Source of the DNA: Membranipora membranacea
Lineage: Eukaryota > Bryozoa > Gymnolaemata > Cheilostomatida > Membraniporidae
DNA length: 64,000 nucleotides
Direction of reading: 5' to 3'
Assembly (NCBI GenBank): GCA_914767715.1
Contig: OU612074.1
Location: forward strand, 8,943,501-9,007,500
The position numbers were made by a program, and so were the translations under genes. A model generated the notes under the pieces. The model saw nothing but the letters and a program-made list of their open reading frames with translations. It did no database searches and was not told where the DNA came from. Positions 43,701 through 56,200 of this stretch are shown here, piece by piece (position 1 is the stretch's first letter; each line of letters starts with the position of its first letter).

Positions 43701-46700
43701 CTGAAAACATTTTTAACACATTCTCAAGGGAAAATTTTGGTTATGTACTGTATGAAAGATCAATAGACTCAATGTTTGAGAAGTTCTATAGCCATTTGAA
43801 TCATCTTATATCAAAACTCGTGTTTGAGAAGACTCGTTTTGTAAGAACGCATAATCTTCCAAAATGGTTGGATGATGAGGTAAAAATGAACATCAAAATC
43901 AGAGATCAACTCAAACAAAACGGTGATTGGGAAGGATATAAAAAACAGCGAAATTATGTCACTAATATGATCAGACAAAAGAAGAAAAGAGCTATTTCTA
44001 ATACTATTAAAGAGTCTAAAGGTAATACAAAACCTGTTTGGGATGTATTAAAGAATAAAAAGAAGGAGACTTTCCGTGCGACAAATTTGAGTGCAGATAA
44101 ATTTAACAGCCATTTCACATCCATTGCAAAATCAATCACAAAAAACCTTGTTGTAACAGATGAGATGACATTTCCCGTATCCAAACATAATTTGACAGAC
44201 ATACCACAATTCACCCCTTTCACATGTACAAGAATATTGTTCCACATTCCTGATAGTAAAAGTACAGGACCTGACAGAATTACAGTGAAGATGTTGAAGC
44301 TTGTTTGGCCTTATATTGTGGATATTGTCACCGATATGTTTAACAGGGTTTTAAGCAAAGGACAGTTCCCTTCAACATGGAAACTAGCTCGAGTTTCACT
44401 AATACATAAATCTGGGGATATAAATAACCCATCAAATTATAGGCCAATTTCAGTCTTGCCTGTTCTTTCAAAAATATTTGAGAAACACATAAATCACCAT
44501 CTGCAAGAATATCTCACTAAGAACAAAATCATCCATGAGCTTCAATGTGGATTTAGAAAAGGCCATTCTTGTTCAGACAGTTTATTTAAAATTATTTCAG
44601 ACTCTTTGGTGGAGAAAATTAATGGAAATGTTATGACATTACTTTTTCTGGATTTTAAAAAGGCATTTGACTGTGTATCCCATGTTTTACTACACAATAA
44701 GTTGAAGGCTTGCGGCATCGGAGGAAATATGTTAAAACTTCTTGACACCTTTCTGACAGACAGAAGGCAGTTTGTTAAACTCAATAATATTGAATCTTGT
44801 AGATTGCCTATCACAATAGGGGTCCCTCAAGGTTCAATCCTAGCACCAACTTTGTTTCTCATCTTCATAAATGATTTATTAACTTCATCAAAATCAGACT
44901 CATCATCATATGCATATGCTGATGATACAGTGTTCCTGTCATCTAATAAAAACCTTCAGCAACTAAAGGCAAAGGCATCTGAAGATTTAAGTGGCATTTT
45001 GGATTGGTGCAATCGTAACCGGATGGTTATAAATGTTCAGAAATCTCATTACATGCTACTTAATATCTCAGATCCGCTTTATGACCTGGAACTGTACATA
45101 GGGCATGAAAAACTAAACAGACAGAGAACTACAAGGCTTCTGGGTTTTGTGTTGAATGACTCGCTTTCATGGCAGGATCATCTAGAGTATGTATATAAAA
45201 AGGTACAACGGAATGTTTACCTACTTCAAAATTTGAGATACTTCTTGGATATAGCAAGTGCCCGCACATTTTACTTCCAGTTTATCTATTGTCACCTTAT
45301 ATATGGTATCCATATCATTGGCAACTTGTCCTGCAATAATGCCCTCAATAGATTATTTTTGTTGCAAAAACGGGCTTTACGCATTATCGCCAATGTGCAT
45401 TACATCCCGTATTATCTCATTTCAACCGAATCCATTACACAATCATTACAACTCCTACCTCTTCCTAAGCTTGTTTGTTATTTCACTTCACTTTTTGCGC
45501 ATAAGATAAACAACTTTTTAACACCACCATTTATATATAGAGGATTTAAAAACACTACCAAGTTCAATTTTCGTGATAAACATTTACTTTTATATCATAC
45601 AGACAATCTAAGATACAAAGTTTCTGCTACATACAATTCTTTACCGTTACATTTGAGATCTAAAGAGAAGTTCAGTTCATTCAAAACTTTACTTTTCAAC
45701 CATATATTATCGACTTGACCAACATCATTGATGATATTATTTCCCTTCTGTTTCTCTTTTTTTGTTATAAAAAAAAATTGTTTTCTGGCACTGAGTGCAA
45801 AACATTTCGAATGAGATGACTTTTGATGCCAATAAAAAGTATATATATGAACTGACATCAAATCTTTGTCTGGTTATTCCGAATTACTTGACAGTTTTTC
45901 AACAGTATATATTATATACCAATATTTTGATGATTTAGTGAATACTATAGGTGCACTGTTCAACTTTTTACACTTTCACTGACGAACCATCTTCGCATCC
46001 ATACCTGATGAATGGGTACTTACTCATAACAACGATGATAACTACAACCGCAACACCGGCGCAGACACCCCCAATAACCCCTCTGTAGTTAAATCCAGTG
46101 TATTCCTTCCTTCCACTATCTGAATGGAAAGAAAACTCGTTTTTAATTACTCAGCTCCGATTCAAAGCGATGGAAAATGTAAAGGCTTGAATAAAGAGTC
46201 TCTCTCAAAATCTGAAAATACACAGCGCACATGTAGAAAATCGAGTTCTTAGACCATTTTTAAGAAAGTATAGCCTCTTGATAAGTAATAGCTATCAACA
46301 ATCAATAATCACTCATCAATCAATCATCACTAATCCCAATCACGAAGTAAAAAAATAAATAATCAAATTTGGCAATCTATCGTGCCTGAACTAAGAGGCA
46401 AGAAATTTATACATAAAAATGTTTCATTTGTCAACTCACCCTTCCATAAGACATTACTCAGCTAAACATGAACATAGGGGTTGGTTTTTTCACCAGTGAC
46501 AGGGGGTAACTCCCAATTTTTCTTACCATGACATATACAGGGTTAAGAGAAGGGGGCATAAAACACTAACATGGAATGATTGACCCAAAAAAAAACTCAA
46601 CATCATCATTTGAACTATCATCAAATCAGGATACTTATTTAGCAAATATGTTGGCTCTGATTGTTTGGTTGGAGTTATAGAGCCGATGCCAGTCCCTAAG

Positions 46701-49700
46701 TGTATTTTTTTATTCATCTATGCATATCTTGCCCTGTCCTTGAACCATTGATCTAGCGCGTATCTAGTATCATGAATGATACTAGATACGCAAGACCTTA
46801 CAATGGCTCTCATCCTCCAGCCATTCAGAGACCTCAAATTGGCTCTCTCCCTCCCTCCAACCAATCAGAGACCTCACATTGGCTCTCCCCCTCCCTCCAG
46901 CCAATCAGAGACCTCACATTGGCTCTCTCCCTCCCTCCAGCAAATCAGAAACCTCACATTGGCTCTCCCCCTCCCTCCAGCCAATCAGAGACCTCACATT
47001 GGCTCTCTCCCTCCCTCCAGCCAATCAGAGACTTCACATTGGATTTCTCCCTCCCTCCCTTCAGCCAATCAGAGACCTCTCATTGGCTCTCCCTCCCTCC
47101 AGCCAATCAGTGACCTCACATTGGCTATATGCTAGTCAAACTTACTTGAGTATTGAGTGGTTAAGCTACATTGATAGGAAGACTCGTCATCACCGAGTAG
47201 ACAATCATCATCACCATCACAGAGCCATCTGTTTGAGATACAGGAACCTGAGTAAGAACACCTGATAACATAAAACACTCAACAATATTAATAATATATG
47301 ATAACAATATAGTTATAATAATAAAAGTATTAGTAATTATAATACAAGAAGAACATATGGTATTAAGATAAATTATGGATGTTGGATATTTTTTTTATGA
47401 GTTGCAACCAATCCTCTCATCGACACCACTAGCTTTGTCACTTCAATTATCTGTCATTAAAAAGAAAAAAGTGGGCAAGTGTCAAGCCTACGTCACCACC
47501 ACAAAAGTCTTCATAAAACAAAAATATCCCCGTAGAACCCTGAGTGAAACCTCAGACCCCTATCTTTGATATGATGTGTTGCGGGATATTATATGACATA
47601 GTGACATCTGTACAAGACAAAATCACCAACTGAACGGTCGTCACAGATATCTGACACCTATTGTTATCTTTGGGTAGTAGGAGTACAGGTTCTCGGACCC
47701 ATAGTACTTGTGTCCGGCTGAAACTCGGACACTGTGTCGGTTGGCTTGCCAATGTGGTGAGCAATAGCACCTATTGTGTGAATTGTGCTAAATTACTGTT
47801 TACCATTGTTTATTCTTTTGTTCACTGTTTAGTATTGACTCATGCTATAGCTTAGCTTAGATACTAGAGTCTAGTTGTGATGATCACAGGAGCAGCATGC
47901 TGATGTAATCGAGAACTTTATTATTTAACTCGACTGTACATCAGCTCTTTGAGCCTTTTCTGTCTTTTTTAAAGGTACGTTTTATTATTTTCTTGCTACA
48001 TATTTTCATAATACTATTTTCCATAAACACAGCGACTTGTTTTGGATAAATTACTGCTACTTGAAAGGATCATTAATTCATGGAATATTTTTCTTGTGCT
48101 AGTAATGCGATACATCGTCAATCGTTTGAGATGCTCAACACTGCTGCTGTTATATTCGTCACGCTACCTGAGCTACATTTTCTCTATGCCTGTATCTCTG
48201 CCGCTGCAAATATCTCTAAATGTTTCCGTACAACTTTCAGGCATCACTGGAGAATGGCATATTATTCTACATGCTCCGTAACTAAACTAGACTTACTGTA
48301 TATAGTATTAATGTGTTATTATCAGCCCAGGCGATGATTGCGCAACAAGGTACATTTTCTTGCAGTACCTCAACTCCATGAACATTAAGTTTGATGAATA
48401 CCATGAATTATCCTTCCCGCATTGTTATGTATTTGCATTGATCACGATATTTTTGACTTTAATTTTTATTGCTCCGCACCGATATTTTGTCACTATTGCA
48501 AAACGTAATTTTGTAGTTTCTATGATACGGTCTAAGGGAAATAAAGATCAGTAGAACTCAACCCCACACGCTTTATGGCTGATACAGACACTCTTCACAT
48601 TAAACGGTCACATTCACATTCACATTTACTGCTTTTGGGATGTGCAAATGCTCCAAATCAGAGATGACCGCCGGTGCCGTGAATTGAACCTTGACCTCAA
48701 ATATTGCAAGGTTATGGCCTTAGTCAATTGGACAGCTACTGGCTCTGACAAACAACGCTAATAAGGCCAGTGATCATTTGAAATTTACAAGGCATGGGTA
48801 TCTGTATTTGTCTATTCTTGGGATTGATTGATTAGATTAGACCATTTAAATATTTGGTAATATTGTCACTGAAATATTACAATGGTAGTGTTGGAATGTC
48901 TCTATTATTTAAAAGCTTGATACTAACAGGTATGAAACAATTTAAAAATCTGCTGGTCCTAGCTTTGAGCAAAAAGGTATTGGGATCTTAGGCATGAATA
49001 GCAGTAATTTAATTCATCCCAGTTGACATAGCTTGTGGCTAAAATATGAATTCTTTCGACTACATAACTAGTTATATCCACAGATAAAAATTGTTATGGA
49101 TCAAGTGTTTAAAAAGTCCAGTTCGTTCTTGAACAGCTGATGAAAAATACCGCAACTCGGTATTATAAGTAAGAACGGGAAAAATAAGCGTTTTGATAAA
49201 ATGATCTTTCTGAGAGACACTAGGTCAACGATGATACAAAATAAATATTTTCAAAAAGCGTTATCCAAATTTATATCCCCCCACGGTCAAACCAAACCGA
49301 ACAAAAATGTTACCGTAGACCACCTTGATAATTACTTACCTATACTGGCCAGGACACGAAGATTGCGTGGTTACAGGCCTGGTCGTAGTAGTAGTGGTCC
49401 AAGCAGTGGTTGTAGTACTGGGACAACCCCACTCATCACTATTATCACTGCACTCATAATCTCCATCACACCTGTAACTCCAATCTATACACTCACCGTT
49501 ATTACATCTGAAAATTGTAAGAGAAAAGTGCAGAAAATCTCACAATGCAACACAAGTTTGCCAATCCCTTGAAACTACTTCAAACAGTTTTTGTTCATTA
49601 TAATCCAGTATCATTATCATTGACTTAATTCTAATGGAATATCCAGAACATAGCATTGTAATTAGATCAAGTTAGATCCATTTGCCTGCATAGTGTTTAG

Positions 49701-51145
49701 TCAGTGTCAGCAAAAAGTTTGTAGTTAGTAAATCAAGAGCTGGGCCTCAAGTCTTTTAAAATGATGTATCATACCTAAATGAAGTATGATCCAAGTTTGC
49801 CTTGCCTCACTCCCATTGATAAGTGATCAGCGGGTAAAGCAATTCAAGATGCAGGTAAACATGAGAAAAATTGGTCTTTATCAGACCTAACTCTGGGGGG
49901 TCTTTCAATTAGTAAACAGCCAAAATCGCTTTCAGATCGCTCACTCAATGATGGAACTATATACATTCTGAGCGAGCGTTTTGGGAGCGATTTTGTCTAA
50001 TTGAAATACCAAGTGAGTGATAATTTTGAGCAAGTGACAGCGATGACTTGCTTTAATAATGCATCGCTCTTTCTAATTGAAAGACCCCCCTGGATCACAT
50101 ACCCAAAGTTGTTGTAACAAACACAGTTCTGTTCGTCTGATTGGTCACCGCAGTCGTCGGAATAATCACACTCCCAATTTCTAGCTATGCATCTGCCACT
50201 GTCGCATTGAAACTGGTTAATATCACAGTCAGCAAATGTGTCTATGGAAGTAAAGAGAGGAAAACTTTGAATAGTATGTAGTTAACGCACACATTCACAT
50301 TGTGAATCTCAAAGCTGCAGAACAGAGGGAATTGTAACTTTTTGACCAAAAGATTTTTGAAAAGGAATTCAAGACTAAGTTGCCTTTTTGTTGACCAACA
50401 GTTGGGGAACACTTTGATGAGTCTCAGAGATTGAGAATGATATACTGATGCAGATTTTTCTGAGTGATTGGGGAATGGGAGGTTGTTCCGATAAGAGATG
50501 GAAAAGAACTTTATGATGACAGCCAATGATCACGAGGAGATGAGACACTTCACTTGTTTTTAAGGGTTCAAATTGTGGCTATGGGTTCATCATAGGTGAC
50601 ATTAATTTTGACAGTTTTTTCCGACCATGATTTTATCCCTCAATTATGTTTTTTAAACCCAATCCACGATGGATGTCAGCTTTTCTTATGTACTTTTTAT
50701 TCCTATGTTCTATATCAACAGCAGTGTATAAAACAACGAATTTCGCGACATACTAGTATATGAGTGACAAATAAACCAATCAATTAATCAAAACCATCCC
50801 TTTGACAGCATTGAAAGGTTTGGGCATTGCGGCTCAGCAAAAGTCTATCAAATAGTCAATACTCAAGTGATCTCAGTCAGGATCCATTGCATGACCTTTT
50901 GATTATAAGTACCTTTTGATAAATGTAGCCTGGGCAGGCTGTCGCACCCACACCCGACGCGACAGCATGCCCAGGCTACATTTGAAGAAAAGATTGTCAG
51001 AAAAATGAAGACTGGAGGCAAAGAGAATGCCTGTCGTTAAGGGAGCATGGCAAGATTTAATGTTAACACAGAACAATATACCTGATACTAGGATCAGAGC
51101 TGATAGCAGTAGCAAGCCAAACCTCACAGATGAATCGTCCATCAT
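40730..51145 (-). CDS. receptor copy 6: three-LDLa single-pass membrane protein with LINE in last intron
   Basis: Six exons keep frame for about 324 residues: 51145-51082 ([20 protein letters not shown] leader), 50241-50103, 49507-49340, 47261-47146, 46119-46024 (span) and 41121-40730 (tail, stop TAG). LDLa modules are at about residues 22-162; the second reads [14 protein letters not shown] long Thr-rich linker ([20 protein letters not shown]) follows it. The tail has PPPY but ends in HPQPKVY without the [11 protein letters not shown] exon, and no such exon is found downstream. A GTATAT at the end could be an unused donor. The last intron (46023-41122) is filled by a LINE of about 4.6 kb. 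The donors of exons 1 and 2 (GTATAT, GTATGT) are non-consensus, so splicing may be weaker than in copy 5. Confidence 0.85.
41228..41305. repeat. 11-bp tandem repeat at LINE 5' junction
   Basis: At least five units of TCTAACTGATG or TCTAACTGATA stand directly before the LINE 5' end. The equivalent intron position in copy 5 has a single TCTAACTTACC and AAACTGACATC. Confidence 0.75.
41393..42976 (+). pseudogene. LINE ORF1 protein, one internal stop
   Basis: A single frame of 528 codons is broken only by TAA at 42278-42280. The N-terminal part is basic (MNKGKKRKL) with a globular domain ([18 protein letters not shown]). A heptad-like segment ([19 protein letters not shown]) suggests coiled-coil multimerisation. 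The C-terminal part ([31 protein letters not shown]) resembles the RRM-like RNA-binding region of jockey/CR1 ORF1 proteins. The TGA stop overlaps the ORF2 start as ATGA at 42973-42976. Confidence 0.8.
42973..45718 (+). pseudogene. LINE ORF2: endonuclease and reverse transcriptase, one frameshift
   Basis: The endonuclease (42973-43554) shows [46 protein letters not shown] and TLIDHI. A small deletion near 43535 shifts to the frame of 43532-45718, where SLSDHFMI and then the reverse transcriptase follow: [45 protein letters not shown] (motif A), [20 protein letters not shown] and [10 protein letters not shown] (YADD). The C-terminal [20 protein letters not shown] type region is present to the stop. 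All catalytic motifs are kept, so only the frameshift disables it. Confidence 0.88.
46790..47130. repeat. 40-bp minisatellite beside LDLa3 donor, copy 6
   Basis: About eight units of CCAATCAGAGACCTCACATT GGCTCTCC... (40 bp). It starts the same distance from the LDLa3 donor as in copy 4. The long ORFs in three frames (about 46772-47265) arise because the 40-bp unit lacks stops and are not genes. Confidence 0.9.
47733..48586. mobile_element. solo LTR, 854 bp
   Basis: The element starts TGTGTCGG and ends GATACA, obeying TG...CA, and is flanked by GACAC at 47728-47732 and 48587-48591. The paralogous copy 5 intron reads through this site with one GACAC (TTGGACACTCTTCACATT, about 36913). This is a natural empty site that proves a precise insertion. 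AATAAA at about 48540 fits a poly(A) signal in plus orientation. No internal retrovirus-like genes remain. The short ORFs inside are not convincing. Confidence 0.88.
48587..48745 (-). mobile_element. second SINE-like family, copy 6 intron
   Basis: Copy of the element at 36915-37060 (TCTTCACATTAAACGGTCA, GTGCCGTGAATTGAACCTTG). It has a short internal duplication of CACATTCA. Confidence 0.6.
49895..50090. mobile_element. MITE with 18-bp perfect terminal inverted repeats
   Basis: GGGGGGTCTTTCAATTAG and CTAATTGAAAGACCCCCC bound 196 bases containing further inverted pieces (AAAATCGCT, AGCGATTTT). It lies in intron 2 of copy 6, 12 bases from the LDLa1 exon. Confidence 0.88.
50921..50983. repeat. 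25-bp hairpin
   Basis: AAATGTAGCCTGGGCA and GGCTGTCGC pair with GCGACAGC and TGCCCAGGCTACATTT across 13 bases with one mismatch. It is a fold-back relic in intron 1 of copy 6. Confidence 0.75.
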
Positions 51146-52640
51146 AGCACAACTTGTATAAATTCCTATGAAATTTGTTTTTCAGCTTCCTGTCATGCAC
51201 CAATAGCCCTGACCACCTATCAGCTCAGGATCTAAGAAATAATCAAGTTCTGTTGGTGAAGCTTGCAAGGAGCTAATAAGGTACTCATGTACTAAAAACA
51301 GGCCTGAGAACTGTTTTGTGGACTAGTTTTTTTACGTTACTATTGACAAAGCGCAAAGTGAAACTACTCATGAAATGAAATAGGTAAATTATTGACATTC
51401 AGGGAACAGCGAACAATCCAAGGCCATGCTAAAAAAATGCAAACACTAACATACAATTCTTTGGACATCAAATAACATGGTTATTGATTTAAAGTCCTAA
51501 TGTCAAAGATATTATGCAAAAGTGAAATAATGAGTGTAGTTAAGTATTATAATATCTTTGGTTCTTGGAGCGCATTGAATTATCATTTCCATCGAATGCT
51601 GTCCTACTTTGTTACTACCATGGATTATAGAAATAAGGATTGAACAGCAGTCAATTGAGTATATTATGGGTGATTTGGACAAGACACATTACAAAATGTA
51701 TCTAATTACTGAGGTGAGCAAAAACAAAGACACTAAATAGCCTACTGAAATGGCCAATAACCAAGAATATGTAAATATCTAAATGGGTAAGATATCACAC
51801 ATACCCAAGCAAGCTCAGGCCTCGCGTTCTCAGGCCTCGGTAATAGAAGCCTTATTGGTTGATCATAGCCCAGTCATGCAGCCATGCTTTGTTTTTTTTT
51901 TAAATATAGCCGCGAGTCAAAAACTATCAAATTACCCGTTTTGCTGGTTCTATTTGATATCGTATTACATTGGCGTTGATCAATCGCACACAGTACACAG
52001 GTATTACACCTTATATAACCATGTTAGATTCATGTATTGTTGCTATTGCCTGACTGTTTATTGAAAAACTGATGATGGAATTAATTTCAAGTCTTTAGAT
52101 AAGCTCAATCTTGTTTTGAATGGAAATACTGAAAGTTATACAGAAATGGGTCAGGTAGGTGAGAAAAAACAATAGTCGATAAAAATCATTAATGAAAGAT
52201 TTAACCTGGTGTAGGTGACCAAAGACCAATCATCTAGATTTAGATAAAAAGATTAACTTTAAAACATATAATTCTTTGTTTGTCTAAATTTTTTTGATGC
52301 TGAGTTGTTGCCTCCTTGATATAAAGGACACAACCCCTAAACAAAACATCAGTTAAATGCAAAACATAGTGCCGATGATTAAATTTTAGTGCAAGTTAAT
52401 ATGATATTCGAGCCAATTCAAGTATATTCTGAGACTGTTGTAAAAGGTGATCACATTTTCCTCTGATAAAAAAATGCACAAGAGGTGACTGTTAAACAAT
52501 TAAAAAAAGAAAAATTTCTTTTTTATTTTTCTTTAATTACTAACATAGCTTGCATTTATCTCACACATTAGTAATGGAAACCAATGATATATTTTGTAAA
52601 TACCACAATACTGCTCATGTATTCTCCAGCCTGCCCTATA
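51146..52640. other. upstream region of copy 6
   Basis: No exon supported. It is colinear with 38730-40300 (see that entry) and would include the copy 6 promoter, though no clear TATA or initiator is identifiable. The ORF at 51783 lies in unconserved sequence. Confidence 0.5.
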
Positions 52641-52655
52641 GTAGTAAAATATCAT

Positions 52656-52761
52656 AAATATACTTTTATTGGCAACCAAAGTCATCTCATTCACACAGTG
52701 CCAGTAAAAAAAAATTTTAAAAGAAAAGAAACAGAAAGGAAATAATATCATCAATGATGTA
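52656..52761 (-). mobile_element. LINE 3' UTR fragment
   Basis: The minus strand reads TCATTGATGATATTATTTCC, CTGGCACTGTGTGAATGAGA and TTGCCAATAAAAGTATAT, matching the 3' end of the LINE at 41300-45855. It is a dead-on-arrival copy with only about 110 bases. Confidence 0.85.
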
Positions 52762-53249
52762 TGATTTGATTTGTTTGGTGGTAGAAAATGATACTCAACT
52801 CCGTGAGAACATCATCTTTTGAATAACTCCAAGCTGTTGCCTTTCAGTAGTCAGCTCAATTTTGTGGTATATCCGAAAGAAAGTACATGAATTTTTTTTT
52901 CCTTCGTCATGATGGTGGATCACATGACTCATGATTTGACTCTTAGTTTACATTTGAATGTTTGGAATGTTGAAGATATTCTGGTGACTGGTATACAGCA
53001 GTGACTTCAACTGTGTCTATGAACATCTGCATACATACCAATAGCTTGATATTCTATGAAATGGATGAAATTTTCAGTACCTACAATATAAAAAAAGATT
53101 GAATGATTGTAAAAATATGATGAAGTCTATATAAATGAAGACTGTGAAATGAGAGTACCTTGAGGTCGCCTTATTCCGCACCAAGTTGAATTCAGTTTGT
53201 TTGCAATCAGAGCACACCACGCACCCTTTAGTACCCCACTTAGTAGTTT

Positions 53250-56200
53250 TTAACACTGTCGATATTTTCTCTTTCTAGTATGATTAGAAGTCACAGTTTT
53301 TGTTTGCCAAAAAGAATGATATGATTGAACACTGACCTGTACATCTGGAAATTGGCTGCCTGCACCAGCTGTCTTCGCTTTTCTAGCCTTTATTATTGCA
53401 ACGGGAAGGAGCACCAGTGCACCCAGAAGTCCACAAGCACCAGCGAATATGATACCATACTTCGCTGTGGAAGCCTTCTCTATTGCACCTATAAGCAATA
53501 ATATTCATGTCAAGTAAATAATAAATTTACATCATATCATGCTTAGGGTAATGGTACTCAGATTACAAAGCCTGAATATCAGGGTTTTATAAACTTGGTT
53601 CATAATTTCCGCAAAATTAGAACATATCATTTACTCATGCTACCTAGTTTCATCTTCATAACTTGGCCTGAACTTGGAGAACAAGCATGATGAGAAAGTA
53701 AAATCCAATTCGCTCTCAGTTTGCAAGTAAGTACGTAGGAGCCTACCTTGGGTACCACTACACCCCATCAACACAGCAGATTACAGCATGATTCAATTTG
53801 AGCATCTCCAAACAAGTGACAACTTTGACCAAATGTCAGAATGGTTTTAATAAACAATTCTATGTTTTAATAAACCTTTCCCTCAAATTAGAAAATGACT
53901 GCCTTGTATTTTTCAAAGCTTTGGGGTCACTTTTCTTATGGTGTAGTTTCACATAATACTCACTCGATATGGGGGCTCCTATAAGGGCCCCGACACCCTC
54001 AGCGCAGAGATGAAGCCCAAACAATAGGGCTAGCTGATTGGCTCCGCAGTAGTCATGTATAACAGCTAGCAGGTTAGCAATGTGTACTCCTTGTCCACCA
54101 CCCCACACTGCTGTTAGTGCATAGTACATAGCCTGAGAAAATATATAGTAGTGAGTAGATGATATCAAAAAAGTATTACTGCACCACATCTTTATTGAAT
54201 TGGGGCCATAAAGCAATTTTACCATGCAGGTAACAAAAAGTTACCTGCAAAAATTACCATACAATTTGCGGTTTTACTCAAGGCTTCCCTCAACAAAATG
54301 GTTAATTAATTTATGTATTGATCATGACCGAAACCGAGTCAACTGTTCATTCATTCATATATGCTGACCTTTCCATTTATAAATGCACTTAGAATAGTTG
54401 CAGTGCCATGTACCGCTACAGCTCCAATATGTAAATGTAACCGGTCAAAGGTCAGCTTACTAGTTCCTACCACGACAAGTGCTCCAACAATGTTTGCTAT
54501 GCCTAAAACATATAAAGAATGTTAAAACATCCAGTATAAAATTTAATTAAAACATTTAAACATATTTGATAATGGTATTTCAGTAGCTAGAACATGTTGA
54601 CATCTTTCTATAATTCCACAATTTTACCCAGAGTACTTGGGCGAATAGCTAAATATAAATTGTTACAATTGATCACATCCTAGTGGAATTCCGAAAAAAA
54701 AATTTGATTTGTAGGTTAGCCACCATTCCCTTTCGTTAGAGAATCGTCCTATACAACTGCTATGCAATATAAAAATGACGGAAAATAGCTGTATAATTGA
54801 TGTAAAAAAATCAGGTTTGCCAAAACTCTCAGTAGACTTATGTGTTTCTAATGTTTTTTTATTTAATTTTTTTTTTATGTTTTTTTATAATGTTTTTTTA
54901 TCTAATATTTTTTCATAATGTTTTTTTTCTTATTCATTTTTCTAATGTCTTTTTCTAATTGTTTCTAATTGCTTCTAATTATTTCTAACTATTTCTAATT
55001 ATTTCTTATTATTTCTTATATTCTTTTATCTCACCTAATATTGTGATGCCCAGAGCTGCGTCTTCACTGTTCATATCTGTAGTCTTCAGTACAAAGTCGT
55101 TGATAAGGATAAGGAATGTACTTATAGCTAGACTAGCCAGTAGTGCGGTGATCAAAAACGCCCAGACCTGTACAATTTATAACAGAAATGAAGTTGTAGG
55201 TTTGGTTTTGTTTTTGTGTTTGGGTTTGGGGTTTAGGTTGAGGGTTTGGGACGAGGGTTTTGAGCAGTGGTTTGGGTCGGGGGAAGGCTCTGGCATGTTA
55301 TCTTTTGAAAAATATCTTGAGCATTGAAAATATTTTATTAGCCAGGGAGTCAAGTTTTCACTCTTTTCCTATCTTCTCCCAATCAGAAAACTCTATGACA
55401 TCCATTCAACCTACCAAGAAACTAGTTAGCAATGCAGTTGAAAATCTGCTATAAATGGAATAAAAATTTCACGAGAAGACAACTACAAAAAATAGGAAAA
55501 TATTGAATCTGCTGAAACATTCTTCTAGTGTAATTGCAGTTGTCATCAATCATAGTCTCACCTTGTACAGAGAAAGTAACATTTTAAAGTCATTCAGCAA
55601 GCTACGTTGTCCGCCAGCTGTCTCTGAGATATTTGTTACAGAGGTACCCTGTGTTGATTCTCTGTCATCATTCTTTATTGGTTTGTTCTCTTCTGACAGG
55701 ACTGCTTTCTCGATTGTCAAATCCTCCTGTTAATGAGGGAGAGCACTAACCTGGATTTCTGGTAAATTCAGGCATTGTTCAATAAATCAGGGATATCATT
55801 ACTATCAAAATAGCAACAACAAAATTTTTAACAATTTAGCTCTAAACCACAGGCTATCACAGGCAGATTTTGGGTGGTTTGGCAAATTCTCCCGGTCAAA
55901 AATGTTCAAGGTCTATGAAATGAAACCCTTGTGGCAGACTTTGCCATTATGAGGGTCTTGTTTCACCAGAATAAAAGACAAAATATGATGACAAACCGCC
56001 GTCAGGGAACTTTTAGTGGCAGGCTAAATGCCATCGGGACCAAATGGCATTGGGAAAGTATGCCATTGGAACAGAATGCCATTGAGTTTAATCCAACAGC
56101 AAGAAAGCTAGGTGACGTTATATAGTAGGTGATAAAACTGCTGCATAATAAACCAGGCCCTAAATACCGATTGTGCAATTTTTCAATAGTTTCAAAATAC

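Larger units (their letters stand above)
41300..45855 (+). mobile_element. near full-length CR1/L2-like LINE in copy 6 intron
   Basis: Two ORFs are followed by a 3' UTR ending GATGCCAATAAAAAGTATAT. The right junction (TGAACTGACATC at about 45850) lines up with the uninterrupted copy 5 intron near 35030. It lies antisense to copy 6. Two reading-frame lesions are visible (TAA at 42278-42280; a small deletion near 43535). Shorter 3'-end copies occur at 52656-52761 and possibly 6405-6500, so the family has moved repeatedly here. Confidence 0.9.

Noticed and set aside
46772-47265. Pro/Ser-rich repeat protein on the plus strand
   Set aside because: The 40-bp minisatellite lacks stops in three frames; the same happens at 27521-27987. 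It is intronic in copy 6.
55198-55262. Interstitial telomeric repeat
   Set aside because: Units are irregular (TTTGGG, GGGTTTAGG, GAGGGTTT) and do not form a clean TTAGGG array.
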